A DNA stretch of 64,000 nucleotides from Ptychodera flava (taxonomy: Eukaryota > Hemichordata > Enteropneusta > Ptychoderidae). The stretch lies in the NCBI RefSeq assembly GCF_041260155.1, contig NC_091928.1, forward strand, positions 30,084,388-30,148,387, given 5' to 3'. A program made the translations under genes and the position numbers. The notes beneath the pieces were generated by a model. That model searched no databases and was not told the origin of the DNA. It was given only the letters and a program-made list of their open reading frames with translations. How positions within the stretch are numbered: the first letter of the stretch is position 1; each line of letters starts with the position of its first letter. This document shows positions 63,483 to 64,000 of this stretch, in pieces.

Positions 63483-64000
63483 GTCAAAGGTCAAAGCAAG
63501 ATTTGAAATAGAAATACATTGACAATACTGTAGTGTAGACTCTACAGGAGCTTATATATCTTCAAAGTGAAACAGATATGCGTACAAATGAAAATGCATT
63601 ACAACGTCAAATATTCAGCTAAACGTTTGGCCCATACATCATCATCATGTCTGAAATTTTCATACCTTATAACCATGACAACACGAGTGCTTGTTTTGTC
63701 AGAAATGGTCATTTCCAAATGTTATTTACCAACATCTCAGCTTCTTTGTGTGTTTTTTGGATCAAATTTGATTTTACCTCACTGGTGCAGTAAAGGGAAT
63801 TTGTCCAATGTAGCTGATTGAGGGAAAGTCATGTTGCCATGGCAACATTTTGTAGATTTTGGTTCAAAAATTTATTTTGGTATATCTTCTGAGTTCTTTT
63901 GTTGAAATGAAAATTCTTCACAAAACCTTTTTTGGATTACAATAAGCATGTTGAAGTATCAGTAAGTTATGAACTCAAGAATCGTATTTAATGACAAAAT
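63483..64000. other. Upstream of the NHL sequence
   Basis: A single DR1-type motif AGGTCAAAGGTCA lies at about 63482. Otherwise nothing is recognised. Confidence 0.4.

Noticed and set aside
1-64000. LTR retroelements, Polintons or other virus-like elements
   Set aside because: No reverse transcriptase, integrase, capsid or envelope motif and no long terminal repeats were seen. The mobile DNA here is small DNA transposons and tandem-bearing repeats.

Overview
The window is eukaryotic nuclear DNA from an intron-rich, AT-rich invertebrate animal. Genes are split by GT-AG introns, mobile DNA fills most of the space, and one gene is a clear BAX-type Bcl-2 family member. The gene structures and repeat style fit an invertebrate deuterostome such as a hemichordate or amphioxus, but that is an impression and not something the sequence proves. 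Every gene I can support lies on the minus strand.

Left part (about 6.9-23 kb): a chain of phase-compatible minus-strand exons appears to form one large gene. From the N-terminus it encodes a duplicated alpha/beta unit, a GT-B (GT4-like) glycosyltransferase-like region, an acidic linker, a coiled coil with an unknown alpha-helical domain, two short acidic exons, a long coiled coil, and a decaying Gly/Ser-rich repeat tail. I do not recognise this architecture. The first exon found has a pair of opposite one-base frame changes, and an optional downstream exon carries a 51-bp minisatellite. Neither end of the gene is located with certainty.

Middle (about 23-36 kb): no gene is recognised. Long interspersed repeats end in CTCACGTG/CACGTGAG palindromes and carry internal tandem arrays. 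There are also TTAA-flanked MITEs, a tRNA-derived segment and two foldback elements with 8-10-bp target duplications.

Right-centre (36.4-45.3 kb): a complete five-coding-exon BAX-like gene (216 aa) with a probable non-coding first exon. Its third coding intron holds a tandem array that presents a perfect DR1 nuclear-receptor motif exactly every 226 bp, six times.

Right (51.2-57.0 kb): a complete two-exon gene for a 180-aa double-spanning membrane protein with a PPSY tail. Its intron holds nested DNA transposons. At 62.7-63.5 kb lies an NHL-repeat (TRIM2/3-like) sequence that changes frame several times and is probably a pseudogene.

The genes do not form an obvious pathway. BAX acts in mitochondrial apoptosis, the PPSY protein probably recruits WW-domain proteins, and the multidomain gene has no known role.
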